DNA of 64,000 nucleotides from Actinocorallia herbida (GTDB lineage Bacteria > Actinomycetota > Actinomycetes > Streptosporangiales > Streptosporangiaceae). Made by a program: the position numbers and the translations under genes. Where the stretch lies: NCBI RefSeq assembly GCF_003751225.1, contig NZ_RJKE01000001.1, forward strand, positions 7,316,001 to 7,380,000, given 5' to 3'. Shown piece by piece: positions 26,492 through 34,617 of this stretch. Position 1 is the stretch's first letter; every line of letters begins with the position of its first letter. The notes beneath the pieces are model-generated. The model saw only the letters and a list, made by a program, of their open reading frames with translations. It was not told the DNA's origin and searched no databases.

Positions 26492-27954
26492 AGGGCCACC
26501 ACGACGCTCTTGGGCTCACAGAACGCGTGCAGCGCCTCGTCGCCGAGGTCGCGGCCGAGCCCGGAGTCGCGGACGCCGCCGAACGGCAGGGCCGGGTCGA
26601 ACACGTTGTAGGTGTTCACCCAGACGGTCCCGACGTGCAGGGCGGCGGCCATCCGGTGGGCGCGGGAGAGGTCCCGGGTCCAGACACCGGCGGCGAGACC
26701 GAAGTCCGAGTCGTTGGCGATCGCGACGGCGTCGGCCTCGTCCTTGAACGGGATCACGCCGACGACGGGCCCGAAGATCTCCTCCCGGGCGATCCGCATG
26801 TCGTTCCGCATCCCGGTGAAGAGCGTCGGCTCCACGAAGTAGCCGGGCCGGTCGGGCACGCCGCCGCCCGCCGCGAGCACGGCGCCTTCGGCCCGCCCGA
26901 TCTCGATGTAGGACAGCACCCGCTGCCGCTGCTCCTCCGACACCAGCGGTCCGACGGTCACGCCGCCGTCCAGCCCACCGCCGAGAGGCACCTTCGCGAC
27001 CGCGGCGATGAGCCGCTCCTGGGTCTCCGTCAGGATCGACTCCTGGACGAGCAGGCGGCTCCCCGCCGTGCACATCTGCCCGGAATGCCCGAAAGACGCG
27101 CGCATCGCGGTGAGCACCGCCGCGTGGAGGTCGGCGTCCTCGAACACGATGTTGGCGCTCTTGCCGCCGAGCTCCAGGGTGAGCCGGGCGACGCGCGGGG
27201 CCGCGGCGGCCATGACCGCCTTGCCCACCTCGGTGGACCCGGTGAAGGACACCTTGGCGACGCCCGGATGCGCGACGAGCGCCGCGCCGGTCGCGCCGTC
27301 GCCGGTGAGCACGTTGAGCACCCCGTCCGGCAGGCCCGCCTCGGCGGCGAGCGCGGCGACGCGCAGGATCGTCAGCGGGGTCTGCTCGGCGGGCTTGACG
27401 ACCACGGTGCAGCCCGCGGCGAGCGCCGGGGCGATCTTGAAGCAACCGGTCATGATCGGGAAGTTCCACGGCAGCACCAGGGCGGCCACGCCGACGGGCT
27501 CGCGCACCGTGTAGGCGTGATGAGGCCCCTCGATCGGGATGACCGAGCCGGTGAGGCGGCCGGGGGCGCCGGCGAAGTGGCGGAAGGTCCTGGCGCTGCT
27601 CGCCACGTCGGCGCGGGATCGCTCGATGGGCTTGCCGTTGTCGCGCGTCTCCAGGACGGCGAGTTCCTCGGCGTGCGCCTCGATGAGGTCGGCGATCCGG
27701 GAAAGGACGCGGGTGCGCTCCAGCGGCGGCAGGCCGCGCCAGCGCGCGTCGGCGTGGGCGCGGGCCGCGGCGGCCACGGCGGCGTCGACGTCGGCGGCGG
27801 TCGCCTGGGCGACCCGGGTCAGCACGGCGCCGGACGCGGGGTCGACGACGTCGATCATCGCGCGGTCGCCGGGGGCGATCCAGACGCCGTCGATGAGGAA
27901 CGGCTCCTCCTCGCGCAGCGCGCCCTGTCCGCCGGTTGCCGCGGTCGTACTCAT
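26488..27954 (-). CDS. NAD(P)-dependent aldehyde dehydrogenase (betaine/aminoaldehyde-like)
   Basis: 488 residues from ATG 27954 with GGAAGGGG upstream. Conserved ALDH parts in order: VLPWNFPIMTGCFKIAPAL, VKPAEQTPLT, VSFTGSTEVGK (cofactor loop), LELGGKSANIVF (catalytic Glu), the nucleophile Cys in GQMCTAGSR, and EEIFGPVVGV. It oxidises an aldehyde produced in the pathway to the acid. First gene of the operon that continues into the aminotransferase and flavoenzyme; the TTGGATCCAA operator is 50 bp upstream. Confidence 0.93.
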   Translation of the reverse strand: MSTTAATGGQGALREEEPFLIDGVWIAPGDRAMIDVVDPASGAVLTRVAQATAADVDAAVAAAARAHADARWRGLPPLERTRVLSRIADLIEAHAEELAVLETRDNGKPIERSRADVASSARTFRHFAGAPGRLTGSVIPIEGPHHAYTVREPVGVAALVLPWNFPIMTGCFKIAPALAAGCTVVVKPAEQTPLTILRVAALAAEAGLPDGVLNVLTGDGATGAALVAHPGVAKVSFTGSTEVGKAVMAAAAPRVARLTLELGGKSANIVFEDADLHAAVLTAMRASFGHSGQMCTAGSRLLVQESILTETQERLIAAVAKVPLGGGLDGGVTVGPLVSEEQRQRVLSYIEIGRAEGAVLAAGGGVPDRPGYFVEPTLFTGMRNDMRIAREEIFGPVVGVIPFKDEADAVAIANDSDFGLAAGVWTRDLSRAHRMAAALHVGTVWVNTYNVFDPALPFGGVRDSGLGRDLGDEALHAFCEPKSVVVAL

Positions 27955-28003
27955 GGCTCGTCCCCTTCCCTTCACGATCAAGCTGGATACTAACTTAGAA
28001 GTA

Positions 28004-28013
28004 TTGGATCCAA
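28004..28013. promoter_or_regulatory. TTGGATCCAA operator of the aldehyde dehydrogenase operon
   Basis: Perfect palindrome inside ATTGGATCCAAAAATCC, in an AT-rich stretch. A weaker copy CTGGATACTAA lies about 20 bp nearer the gene (27982-27992). Positioned 50 bp upstream of the ATG at 27954. Confidence 0.75.
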
Positions 28014-28021
28014 AAATCCAG

Positions 28022-29041
28022 TCAAGGTCGGTTCAGCAACCGGCGGGGATTCGTCACAAGGATCCGCTCGACGACCGAGGCGTCCCCACCGGCGACCCGG
28101 GTGATCGCCGGGGCGATCCGCCGGAACAGGTGGTCGTAGCCGTACCCGCCGTTGCGCTTGAGGTTGGCCTGCGTCCAGACGTCGGCGCCGATGATGAGCT
28201 GCCCCGCGTACCCCTCCTCCAGCAGCCACTCGACCATCGCGATCCGCTCGGCGTCGGTCGGGTTGCGCTGCTCGGGGCCGCCGTAGAGGAAGTCCGACCC
28301 GAAGGTGTCGTAGGCGAGCACCGCCCCGGTCCGCGCGACCTCGCGGTGGTAGCCGGGGTCGAAGTACTCGTCGAGGTGGCCGATGATGATCCGCGACGGG
28401 TCCATGCCCTCGGCGACCAGCGCCTCGAACACGGGGAGCGCGGGCTTCCCGCGGAACGACAGATGCACGTAGACGGCGGCCCCGCTCTCCGCGCCCGCCC
28501 GTCCCGCCGCGCGCAGCACCTTCCACTCGCCGTCCGTGACGGGCCAGCTCGTGCCGATCTCGCCGAGCAGCGCGGGACGGATGCCGGTGCCGCCGATCCC
28601 GTCGCGCAGCTCGGCGAGCAGCATCTCGGCGACCCCGTCGACGTCGGCGGCGCGCACCCGGCCGGGGTGGACCTGGTCGACGTAGAAACCACCGCCCACA
28701 CAGAGGTGGACGCCGCTCCGGCGCGAGATCTCCGGCAGCTCGGCGAGCCTGCGGCCCATTCCCTCCAGGGTGAGCTCCACCACCGCCGACGCCCCCGCCG
28801 CCCGCGCGTCCCGCAGTTCTGCGACGGCCGTGTCCGGGTCGTGCAGGACGAGGTTCTCCGGCACCGAGAGCGCGTTCCAGCGCAGGTAGCCGAGGAGTTC
28901 CGGGCCGATGGGCACGCCGGAAGGGGGTTCTTCGGCACTCGGCCGGCTCCAGATCCGCAGGTCGCTGAGCAGGTGCTCGTGCATGGACGTCGGGCCCAGC
29001 TCGTCAGGCTCGATGGGTCCCAGCACGGTATGGATCGGCAT
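28022..29041 (-). CDS. Phosphotriesterase-family metal hydrolase (lactonase/amidase-like), complete metal site
   Basis: 339 residues. The binuclear metal ligands are present: TSMHEHLLSD (HxH), the Glu of LGEIGTSWPVTD that replaces the carbamylated Lys in many relatives, YVHLSF, IIGHLDEYFD, and the Asp of IIGADVWTQ. Homologues in catabolic clusters are lactonases, amidases or carbamate hydrolases rather than true phosphotriesterases. It is divergent from the cysteine hydrolase gene across an operator region. A paralogue at 36681-37694 has lost most of these ligands. Confidence 0.9.
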   Translation of the reverse strand: MPIHTVLGPIEPDELGPTSMHEHLLSDLRIWSRPSAEEPPSGVPIGPELLGYLRWNALSVPENLVLHDPDTAVAELRDARAAGASAVVELTLEGMGRRLAELPEISRRSGVHLCVGGGFYVDQVHPGRVRAADVDGVAEMLLAELRDGIGGTGIRPALLGEIGTSWPVTDGEWKVLRAAGRAGAESGAAVYVHLSFRGKPALPVFEALVAEGMDPSRIIIGHLDEYFDPGYHREVARTGAVLAYDTFGSDFLYGGPEQRNPTDAERIAMVEWLLEEGYAGQLIIGADVWTQANLKRNGGYGYDHLFRRIAPAITRVAGGDASVVERILVTNPRRLLNRP

Positions 29042-29064
29042 GATCCCGCCTTCCGAGAATTATT

Positions 29065-29074
29065 TTGGATCCTA
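29065..29074. promoter_or_regulatory. Operator pair between the phosphotriesterase-like and cysteine hydrolase genes
   Basis: TTGGATCCTA at 29065-29074 is a near-perfect copy of the TTGGATCCAA palindrome; TAGTATCCAA follows at 29087-29096. They sit in the 106-bp divergent gap, 24 bp from one start and 52 bp or more from the other, so both genes could be controlled. Confidence 0.65.
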
Positions 29075-29147
29075 TCAGGATCATCTAGTATCCAAGCTGA
29101 GCGATCGCCCGGTGGCGGGCGGCGCGGGAGAGACCGGAGGCCGGAAA

Positions 29148-29747
29148 GTGGACGTCATCGGCAACGCGGTGCTGATCGTGGTGGACATCCAGGGCGGAGA
29201 CGTGCCGCACGAGGAGTCCCGGTCGGAGATCGCCTACATGGGCGGCAGGGAGAGCAGGACCGCACGGGTCGAGCGGCTCATCGACGACTGCCGGGCCGCG
29301 GCCGTGCCCGTCGTCTTCATCCAGGAGGTGCACAAGCCGTCCCTGGTCGACATCGGCCGCGAACTCGACGGCGCCGAGGGACCGCACTGCGTCGAGGGCT
29401 GGCCGGAGACCGAGCTCGCCCCGCACATCAGGCCGCGCCCGGAGGAGTTCCTCATCCGCAAGCGCCGCTACTCGGCGTTCTTCGGCACCGAGCTGGAGAT
29501 CGTGCTCAAGGCGTACAAGGCCGACACCGTCCTGCTCATCGGCGGCCTCACCGACGTGTGCGTGCACTACACGGCCGTCGACGCCCACCAGCACGACTAC
29601 CACGTCAAGGTCCTCACCGACTGCGTCGGCGGCTCCTCTCGGGAGGCGCACGACGCCGCCCTGAACGCGATCGCCTACCTCCAGCGCGACGCCCTGGTCA
29701 CCGCCGCCGACGTGACCGCCTGGCTGGACGCCCGCCGCGGCGCCTGA
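29148..29747 (+). CDS. Isochorismatase-like cysteine hydrolase (amide/carbamoyl hydrolase)
   Basis: 199 residues from GTG 29148 with GGAGG 7 nt upstream. The Asp-Lys-Cys triad is visible: LIVVDIQGGD, the lysine in IRKRRYSAF, and LTDVCVHYTAVDA with the nucleophile. This family includes N-carbamoylsarcosine amidase, nicotinamidase and ureidoacrylate amidase, so an amide or carbamoyl bond is the likely target. Its pairing with a creatininase-like amidase, a deaminase and a sarcosine-oxidase-like enzyme is suggestive, but the substrate is not established. Confidence 0.9.
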   Translation: MDVIGNAVLIVVDIQGGDVPHEESRSEIAYMGGRESRTARVERLIDDCRAAAVPVVFIQEVHKPSLVDIGRELDGAEGPHCVEGWPETELAPHIRPRPEEFLIRKRRYSAFFGTELEIVLKAYKADTVLLIGGLTDVCVHYTAVDAHQHDYHVKVLTDCVGGSSREAHDAALNAIAYLQRDALVTAADVTAWLDARRGA

Positions 29748-29756
29748 CCGCCGCCC

Positions 29757-29782
29757 GCCCGCGCGGCCTCGACCGCGCGGGC
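29757..29782. terminator. Bidirectional hairpin between convergent cysteine hydrolase and creatininase genes
   Basis: Perfect 10-bp arms GCCCGCGCGG and CCGCGCGGGC with a 6-nt loop, 10 bp after the plus-strand stop and 22 bp before the minus-strand stop. Confidence 0.6.
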
Positions 29783-29803
29783 GCAGGGGCGGGCGGCGAG
29801 TGC

Positions 29804-30613
29804 TCAGCGCGGGACCGGCCATGCCTCGGCCACGCCCTGGGCGACGACCCGGGCCGTCGTCTCGATGCAGCGGCGCGCCTCGTCGGCGCCGTGCGGGGCG
29901 GTCGCCTCGTGCACGTCGCGGCCCCACACGCCCGACTTCGACACCTGGTCGGTGCGGTAGTCCCAGAAGGAGTCCCGGTCCTCCAGCGAGACCGCGCGCT
30001 CCAGGTGCACGGCCCCGGGGTCGATGTGCATCATCAGCGAGGTCTCGAAGTAGTTGGCGTGCATGAGCGCGCGCCCGTAGGTCACCTTGCCGTCCACCTC
30101 GGGGCCCGGGTAGGCGGTCACGTAGGCCAGGTAGCGCACGCGGGCGTCGTCGTAGCGGGTGCGCAGCTTCTCGGCGGTGACGTCGAGCGCGCCGCCGTTC
30201 CAGGTGTGCCCGTTGAGCAGGATGAACTGGCGGAAGCCGCGCGCGTACAGCGAACCGACGACGTCCTCCAGCATCATGATCATCGTCTCCGGGCGGAGCG
30301 CGATGGTGCCGGGCAGGTCGCCGTGCGAGCCGGAGACGCCGTAGTGCAGCGGCGGCACGACGGGCACCCCGGTCAGCGCGGAGACGCCCAGGGCCACGTG
30401 GTGCACGATCTGGGTGTCCACGCACAGGGCCATGTGCCGCCCGTGCTGCTCGGTCGCGCCGACCGGGATGAGCACCGCGTCGGTGCGCTCGACGACGTCG
30501 GCCGCCTCCGGCGCCGTCAGCCGCTCCCAGGCGACGGGTTCGCCGGTGCCGCCGAGTTCGGCGGCGAGTTCCACGGAGACCTCCGGGGTCCGCATGCCCA
30601 CCACAGTCCGCAT
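29804..30613 (-). CDS. Creatininase-family amidohydrolase
   Basis: 269 residues from ATG 30613, with GGAGG 5 nt upstream. Metal-binding motif VLIPVGATEQHGRHMAL, with E, H and a later D in VDTQ, followed by LNGHTWNGGAL (family form NGHGGN) and the late HANYFETS segment. The family includes creatinine amidohydrolase and enzymes that open formamide or cyclic amide rings, such as those in riboflavin-like pathways and mycofactocin synthesis. Divergent from the deaminase-like gene across a perfect operator. The product probably opens a lactam or hydrolyses an amide in the same pathway. Confidence 0.9.
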   Translation of the reverse strand: MRTVVGMRTPEVSVELAAELGGTGEPVAWERLTAPEAADVVERTDAVLIPVGATEQHGRHMALCVDTQIVHHVALGVSALTGVPVVPPLHYGVSGSHGDLPGTIALRPETMIMMLEDVVGSLYARGFRQFILLNGHTWNGGALDVTAEKLRTRYDDARVRYLAYVTAYPGPEVDGKVTYGRALMHANYFETSLMMHIDPGAVHLERAVSLEDRDSFWDYRTDQVSKSGVWGRDVHEATAPHGADEARRCIETTARVVAQGVAEAWPVPR

Positions 30614-30626
30614 CCCAACCTCCATG

Positions 30627-30638
30627 TTTGGATCCAAA
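30627..30638. promoter_or_regulatory. TTTGGATCCAAA operator between creatininase-like and deaminase-like genes
   Basis: The best copy in the window: a perfect 12-bp palindrome. It is 14 bp from the creatininase-like start and 20 bp from the deaminase-like start, so occupancy would shut off both. Confidence 0.8.
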
Positions 30639-30657
30639 ATCACTTCTACGGTATCCT

Positions 30658-31119
30658 ATGGCTATGAACTTCCCTGATGCCGACGCCGACCTCCTCGCCA
30701 CCGCGACCCGGCTCCTCGCCGAGGCGCACACCCCCGGACGGCACGAGGTCGCCGCCGCCATGCGCGGTGCCGACGGCCGGATCCACACCGGCGTCCACGT
30801 GGAGGGCTCGGCCCGCCGCACCTCCATCTGCGCCGAGGGCATCGCGCTCGGCTCGGCCATCACCGCCGGCGCCCGCGACATCACCACGATCGTCGCCGTG
30901 CACTACAAGCCCGCCGACCGCCTCCGCGTCATCGCCCCCTGCGGGGTCTGCCGCGACCTGATGTTCGACTACTGCCCCGACGCCCACGTCTACGTCTACG
31001 AGCCCCCCGCGGGCGAGCTGCCCGACGGCACCATGCCCGGCGGCGGCTGGGAACCCGGCACCGCCCTGCGCCTCCCGGTCTCCGACCTCATGCCCTACAA
31101 GACCCGCCGCCGCTGGTGA
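30658..31119 (+). CDS. Cytidine/blasticidin deaminase-like zinc enzyme
   Basis: 153 residues from ATG 30658; a second ATG at 30664 is equally possible, and no Shine-Dalgarno site is seen, so the transcript may be leaderless. The zinc site is CAEGIAL and PCGVCRDL, the C-A-E / P-C-x-x-C pattern of the small cytidine deaminase family. The EGSARRTSICAEG segment gives the usual sequence before it. The enzyme probably deaminates an amino group on an N-heterocycle in the cluster rather than cytidine itself. Divergent from the creatininase-like gene. Confidence 0.88.
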   Translation: MAMNFPDADADLLATATRLLAEAHTPGRHEVAAAMRGADGRIHTGVHVEGSARRTSICAEGIALGSAITAGARDITTIVAVHYKPADRLRVIAPCGVCRDLMFDYCPDAHVYVYEPPAGELPDGTMPGGGWEPGTALRLPVSDLMPYKTRRRW

Positions 31120-31137
31120 CGCGCCGGCCTGGAGACC

Positions 31138-31170
31138 GCGGCCCGGACCTCCGCGCGGAGTCCGGGCCGC
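31138..31170. terminator. Bidirectional hairpin between convergent deaminase and amidohydrolase genes
   Basis: Arms GCGGCCCGGAC and GTCCGGGCCGC pair perfectly over 11 bp around an 11-nt GC-rich centre. It lies between the two stop codons (31119 and 31178). Confidence 0.65.
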
Positions 31171-31177
31171 GCCGTCT

Positions 31178-31948
31178 CTACGCCGGGACGGAGATGCCGA
31201 GGATGCGGGCGATGTTGCCGCCCTCGACCAGGGCTCGGTCGGCGTCGTCGGTGATGGCCTTGCCGATCTTCATGCGTTCCAGGTCGAAGTCGTGGCCGGG
31301 CCACTCGGTGCCCATGACGATCTTCTCCGGGCCCAGGCGGGCGTAGGCGCGGCGGACATCCGATAGCAGGGTCGCGGATGTCTCCAGGTAGACGTTGGGG
31401 TTGCGCTCGGCGACGAGGATGGCGTCGGGGACGTTCCAGACGGCGCCCATGTGGGCGATGATCGTGGGGACCTCGGGGAAGCCCTTGGCGATCTCCTCGA
31501 TCATGAACGGGGAGCAGAACGGGTCGTCCAGCGCGTTCACCAGGACGGCGATCCCGGCCTCGCGGCAGATCCGGTAGACCGGGTCGAGCAGGCCGTGGTC
31601 GGAGAAGAAGTAGCCGTGCAGGGTCGGGTGCAGTTTCAGGCCGAGCATCCCGGCCTCGGCGATCCGCTCGACCTCCGCGAGCGCGTCGTCGTCCTGCGGC
31701 ATCACCTGGCCGAAGCCGAACAGCCGGTCGGGGTGGCGCTGGACGAGGTCGATGAGGAAGTCGTTCTCGATCCGCTGGGCCAGAGAGCAGACCATCGCCA
31801 TGTCGACGCCCGCCGCGTCCATCCGGTCGAGGATGCGGCGCGGGTCGAACGGCGTGTGCGGCGGCGGGTCCTCGCCGGGACGCACCCCGGTGAGGTAGTC
31901 CGAGCGGCCCCGTTCGTTCTGGGCGGTGTTGTAGGCGTCGATGATCAT
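31178..31948 (-). CDS. Amidohydrolase_2 family protein lacking the first metal motif
   Basis: 256 residues. TIM-barrel pieces typical of the ACMSD-like amidohydrolase_2 group: MLGLKLHPTLHGYFF, TIIAHMGAVWN and GTEWPGHDF with the late aspartate. The N-terminal HxH expected after strand 1 is replaced by MIIDAYNTAQ, so the usual metal pair is incomplete. Relatives decarboxylate or hydrolyse ring-derived acids. It is the last gene of a long operon running from the binding protein at 36590. The activity may therefore be altered or lost. Confidence 0.8.
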   Translation of the reverse strand: MIIDAYNTAQNERGRSDYLTGVRPGEDPPPHTPFDPRRILDRMDAAGVDMAMVCSLAQRIENDFLIDLVQRHPDRLFGFGQVMPQDDDALAEVERIAEAGMLGLKLHPTLHGYFFSDHGLLDPVYRICREAGIAVLVNALDDPFCSPFMIEEIAKGFPEVPTIIAHMGAVWNVPDAILVAERNPNVYLETSATLLSDVRRAYARLGPEKIVMGTEWPGHDFDLERMKIGKAITDDADRALVEGGNIARILGISVPA

Positions 31949-31967
31949 GCTGTTTCCCCGTGCTTCG

Positions 31968-32780
31968 CTAGCGGGTGGGAGGTTCGGTGTGGGTGAGTTC
32001 GGCGGTGAGCGCGGGCCAGGCCACCGGGTCGTGACCCGGCACCAGCCGCAGGCCGCGGGCCGCGGCGTGGGCCTTGAGGCGGCGGACCGGCGCGACGGTC
32101 TCGACGGGCGCGACCCCGACGCCGAAGCCGATCGGCAGCTCTTCCTCGATGACCGCGGTGAGGTCGGCCGCGTCGAAGGCGAAGACGAATCCGCCGCCCC
32201 CGGCGGTCTCGACCGCGAAGCTCTGGTGGCCGGGCGTGTGCCCGGCGGTGTCGAGGGCCGTGACGCCGGGGAGGAGCTCGGCGTCGCCGTCCAGGAGCCG
32301 CCAGTCGTGCCGCGGGTCGTCGAAGTCGATCCGGTAGACGACGTTCTTCTCGACCGACGGGTCGCCCGACAGGCCGTACTCCAGCTCGCGCCGCTGGATG
32401 TGGACCGGGACGCGCCCGGCGAAGTGCTTCAGCCCTCCCGCGTGGTCGCAGTGCAGATGGCTGATCGCGACCTCGGTGACGTCCTCCGGCGCGAACCCGT
32501 GCGCGGCGAGCGCGTCCAGCAGGGGCTCGCCCTCGCCCGGCGGCAGGTGCGGCTTGTAGAAGGGCGCGGCGTAGAAGCGCGCGCGCAGGGCGGGGTCGCG
32601 CAGCAGCGCGGTGTTGAAGCCGGTGTCGAGCAGCAGGAGCCCCCCGGTGTGCTCGACCAGGACCGCCGGCACAGGCTCGCGCAGCACCTCGTCGCCGCCC
32701 TCGTGCACCGAGCACCAGCGGGGCAGTTCCTCCCAGCCCAGCGTCAGCGGGATGACCCGCGTGACGGAGGTCCCCGCCAT
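31968..32780 (-). CDS. Metallo-beta-lactamase-fold lactonase (N-acylhomoserine lactonase-like)
   Basis: 270 residues. The zinc motif ISHLHCDHAGGL and downstream TAGHTPGHQSF, FAFDAADLT and VPGHDP complete the AiiA-type HxHxDH...H...D...H site. Related enzymes open lactone rings. Within this operon it more likely hydrolyses a lactone intermediate than a quorum signal. It is encoded between the ABC ATPase (2 bp apart) and the amidohydrolase. Confidence 0.88.
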   Translation of the reverse strand: MAGTSVTRVIPLTLGWEELPRWCSVHEGGDEVLREPVPAVLVEHTGGLLLLDTGFNTALLRDPALRARFYAAPFYKPHLPPGEGEPLLDALAAHGFAPEDVTEVAISHLHCDHAGGLKHFAGRVPVHIQRRELEYGLSGDPSVEKNVVYRIDFDDPRHDWRLLDGDAELLPGVTALDTAGHTPGHQSFAVETAGGGGFVFAFDAADLTAVIEEELPIGFGVGVAPVETVAPVRRLKAHAAARGLRLVPGHDPVAWPALTAELTHTEPPTR

Positions 32781-32781
32781 C

Positions 32782-33804
32782 TCAGTCCCCGATCACATGA
32801 CGCGGGGCGGCGTGGCTGAGCCCGATCCTGACCTTGCCGCCCTCGGTCAGCCCCGAGGCGTCCACCGACGGAGGCAGGCTCACGATGAGGGTGCCCGCCT
32901 CGGGGTGGTCGACCTCCAGCCGGAACCGCGATCCCTGGAAGACCTTGAGCCGCAGGACGCCGTCGATGCCGTCGCCGCCGTCGCCGTCGCCGACAAGGCA
33001 GAGGTCCTCGGGCCGGAGCACCGCGGTGCCCGAGGCGGCGTAGGGCGCGCCGAACCCGGCGAGCCGCCCGCCCTCGACCGGCACGAGGTTGGCCTCGCCG
33101 AGGAAGGTCGCGACGAACCGGGTCGCGGGCCGGTGGTACAGGTCCTCGGGCGTGCCGTACTGCTCGATGAGGCCGTCCTTCATGATGGCGACCTTGTCGG
33201 ACATCGTCAGCGCCTCGGTCTGGTCGTGGGTGACCGCGATCGTGGTGAGCCCGAGCCTGGCGTGCAGCCGCTTGATCTCCATCTGCATCGTCTCGCGCAG
33301 CTGGCGGTCGAGCGCGGCCATCGGCTCGTCCAGCAGGAGCAACCGCGGCGAGGCGGCGAGCGCGCGGGCGATCGCGACGCGCTGGCGCTGCCCGCCGGAC
33401 AGCGAGGCGACCTTGCGGTCGGCCATCTCGCCGAGCTGGACCAGCTCCAGCATCCGCAGCGCCGTCTCCGTCCGCTCCTTCCTGGGGCGGCGGCGGGTCA
33501 GCAGCGGGAACGCCACGTTCTCCCCGACGCTCAGGTGCGGGAACAGCGCGTAGGACTGGAACACCACGCCCACGTCGCGGCTGTGCGGCGGCACGTCGTT
33601 GACGCGCTCGGTGTCGAACATGACGTCGCCGCCCGAGGTGTCGGTGAGGCCGCCGATCACGTTGAGCGTGGTGGACTTGCCGCTGCCGCTCGGACCGAGC
33701 AGGGTCACGAACTCGCCCTGGGCGATGTCGAGGGAGACCCCGCGCAGGATGTGGTTGCCTCCGAGCGTGACGTGCACGTCGTCGAGGCGGACCGAGACCG
33801 TCAA
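32782..33804 (-). CDS. potA: ABC transporter ATPase, spermidine/putrescine type
   Basis: 340 residues from TTG 33804; the start overlaps the preceding permease stop (TTGA) and has GAGGAAG upstream. All nucleotide-binding motifs are present: Walker A GPSGSGKST, the Q-loop FQSYALFPH, LSGGQRQRVAIARAL, and Walker B LLLLDEP, followed by a TOBE domain (about 250-340). It powers the importer formed by the two permeases and the Tat-exported binding protein. Gene name reflects subfamily resemblance, not proven substrate. Confidence 0.92.
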   Translation of the reverse strand: MTVSVRLDDVHVTLGGNHILRGVSLDIAQGEFVTLLGPSGSGKSTTLNVIGGLTDTSGGDVMFDTERVNDVPPHSRDVGVVFQSYALFPHLSVGENVAFPLLTRRRPRKERTETALRMLELVQLGEMADRKVASLSGGQRQRVAIARALAASPRLLLLDEPMAALDRQLRETMQMEIKRLHARLGLTTIAVTHDQTEALTMSDKVAIMKDGLIEQYGTPEDLYHRPATRFVATFLGEANLVPVEGGRLAGFGAPYAASGTAVLRPEDLCLVGDGDGGDGIDGVLRLKVFQGSRFRLEVDHPEAGTLIVSLPPSVDASGLTEGGKVRIGLSHAAPRHVIGD

Positions 33805-34613
33805 GACTTCCTCGTTTCTCCGCGTCGCCGCGAGATCAGGTTCGCCCCGCCGAGCAGGAGCAGGGACAGGAGGGTGACCAGCGTCGACGCGGCGGTCAGC
33901 TCCGGCGAGATCGCCTCACTCGAGGCGTTCATCATCTGGAGCGGCAGCGTGGTGGCGGTGCCCGGCGGGATCAGGAAGATCGACAGCACGACCTCGTCGA
34001 ACGCGAGGTTGAAGCCGAACAGGGCGCCCGCGGCGATCGCGCCGCGCAGCAGCGGCAGCTCCACCTTCCACACGATGGTCGGCCAGCGCGCGCCGAGGGT
34101 GGCGGCGGCCGGGCGCAGCGCCGGGTCGAGGCCGGAGATGGCGCCGCTCACCAGGATGAAGACCATGGGGAACGCCAGGCAGACCAGGCCGAGGATGAGC
34201 GGCACGAGTGAGTCGTCGAGCACCGGGACCCGGTTGACGGTGTCGTACAGGCCGAGCGCGTAGGCGATGACCGGCATGGCCATCGGCAGGACGAACAGCG
34301 ACCGGAAGATCCGGCCCGCGCCCGTCAGCCGGGTCAGGCCGAGCGCGGCCGCGACGGCGAGGACCGTCGCGACGGCCGTGGCGAGGCCCGCGACCCCGAT
34401 GGACGTCCAGAAGGCGCCCATCCACTCGGTGTCGCCGAACAGGCCGGTGTACCAGCGCAGCGAGAAGCCCTGCGGGGGGAAGGTGAGGAACTCCCCGTCG
34501 GTCCAGGACGTGGCGAGCAGCACCGCGAAGGGCGCGATGAGGAAAAGGCCGAGCAGCGCGGCGAACGCCACCACGGGGACCCGGTACGCGCCGAGTGCCA
34601 TGCGCGAGCCCAT
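33801..34613 (-). CDS. potC: ABC transporter permease, PotC-like
   Basis: 270 residues from ATG 34613 (5 bp after the previous stop). Six membrane helices and the permease loop LRPAAATLGARWPTIVWKVELPLLR. It forms the channel with the 34618-35484 permease. Substrate unknown but probably a cationic or amine compound, by analogy with the family and the amine-handling enzymes around it. Confidence 0.9.
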   Translation of the reverse strand: MGSRMALGAYRVPVVAFAALLGLFLIAPFAVLLATSWTDGEFLTFPPQGFSLRWYTGLFGDTEWMGAFWTSIGVAGLATAVATVLAVAAALGLTRLTGAGRIFRSLFVLPMAMPVIAYALGLYDTVNRVPVLDDSLVPLILGLVCLAFPMVFILVSGAISGLDPALRPAAATLGARWPTIVWKVELPLLRGAIAAGALFGFNLAFDEVVLSIFLIPPGTATTLPLQMMNASSEAISPELTAASTLVTLLSLLLLGGANLISRRRGETRKS

Positions 34614-34617
34614 CGGT

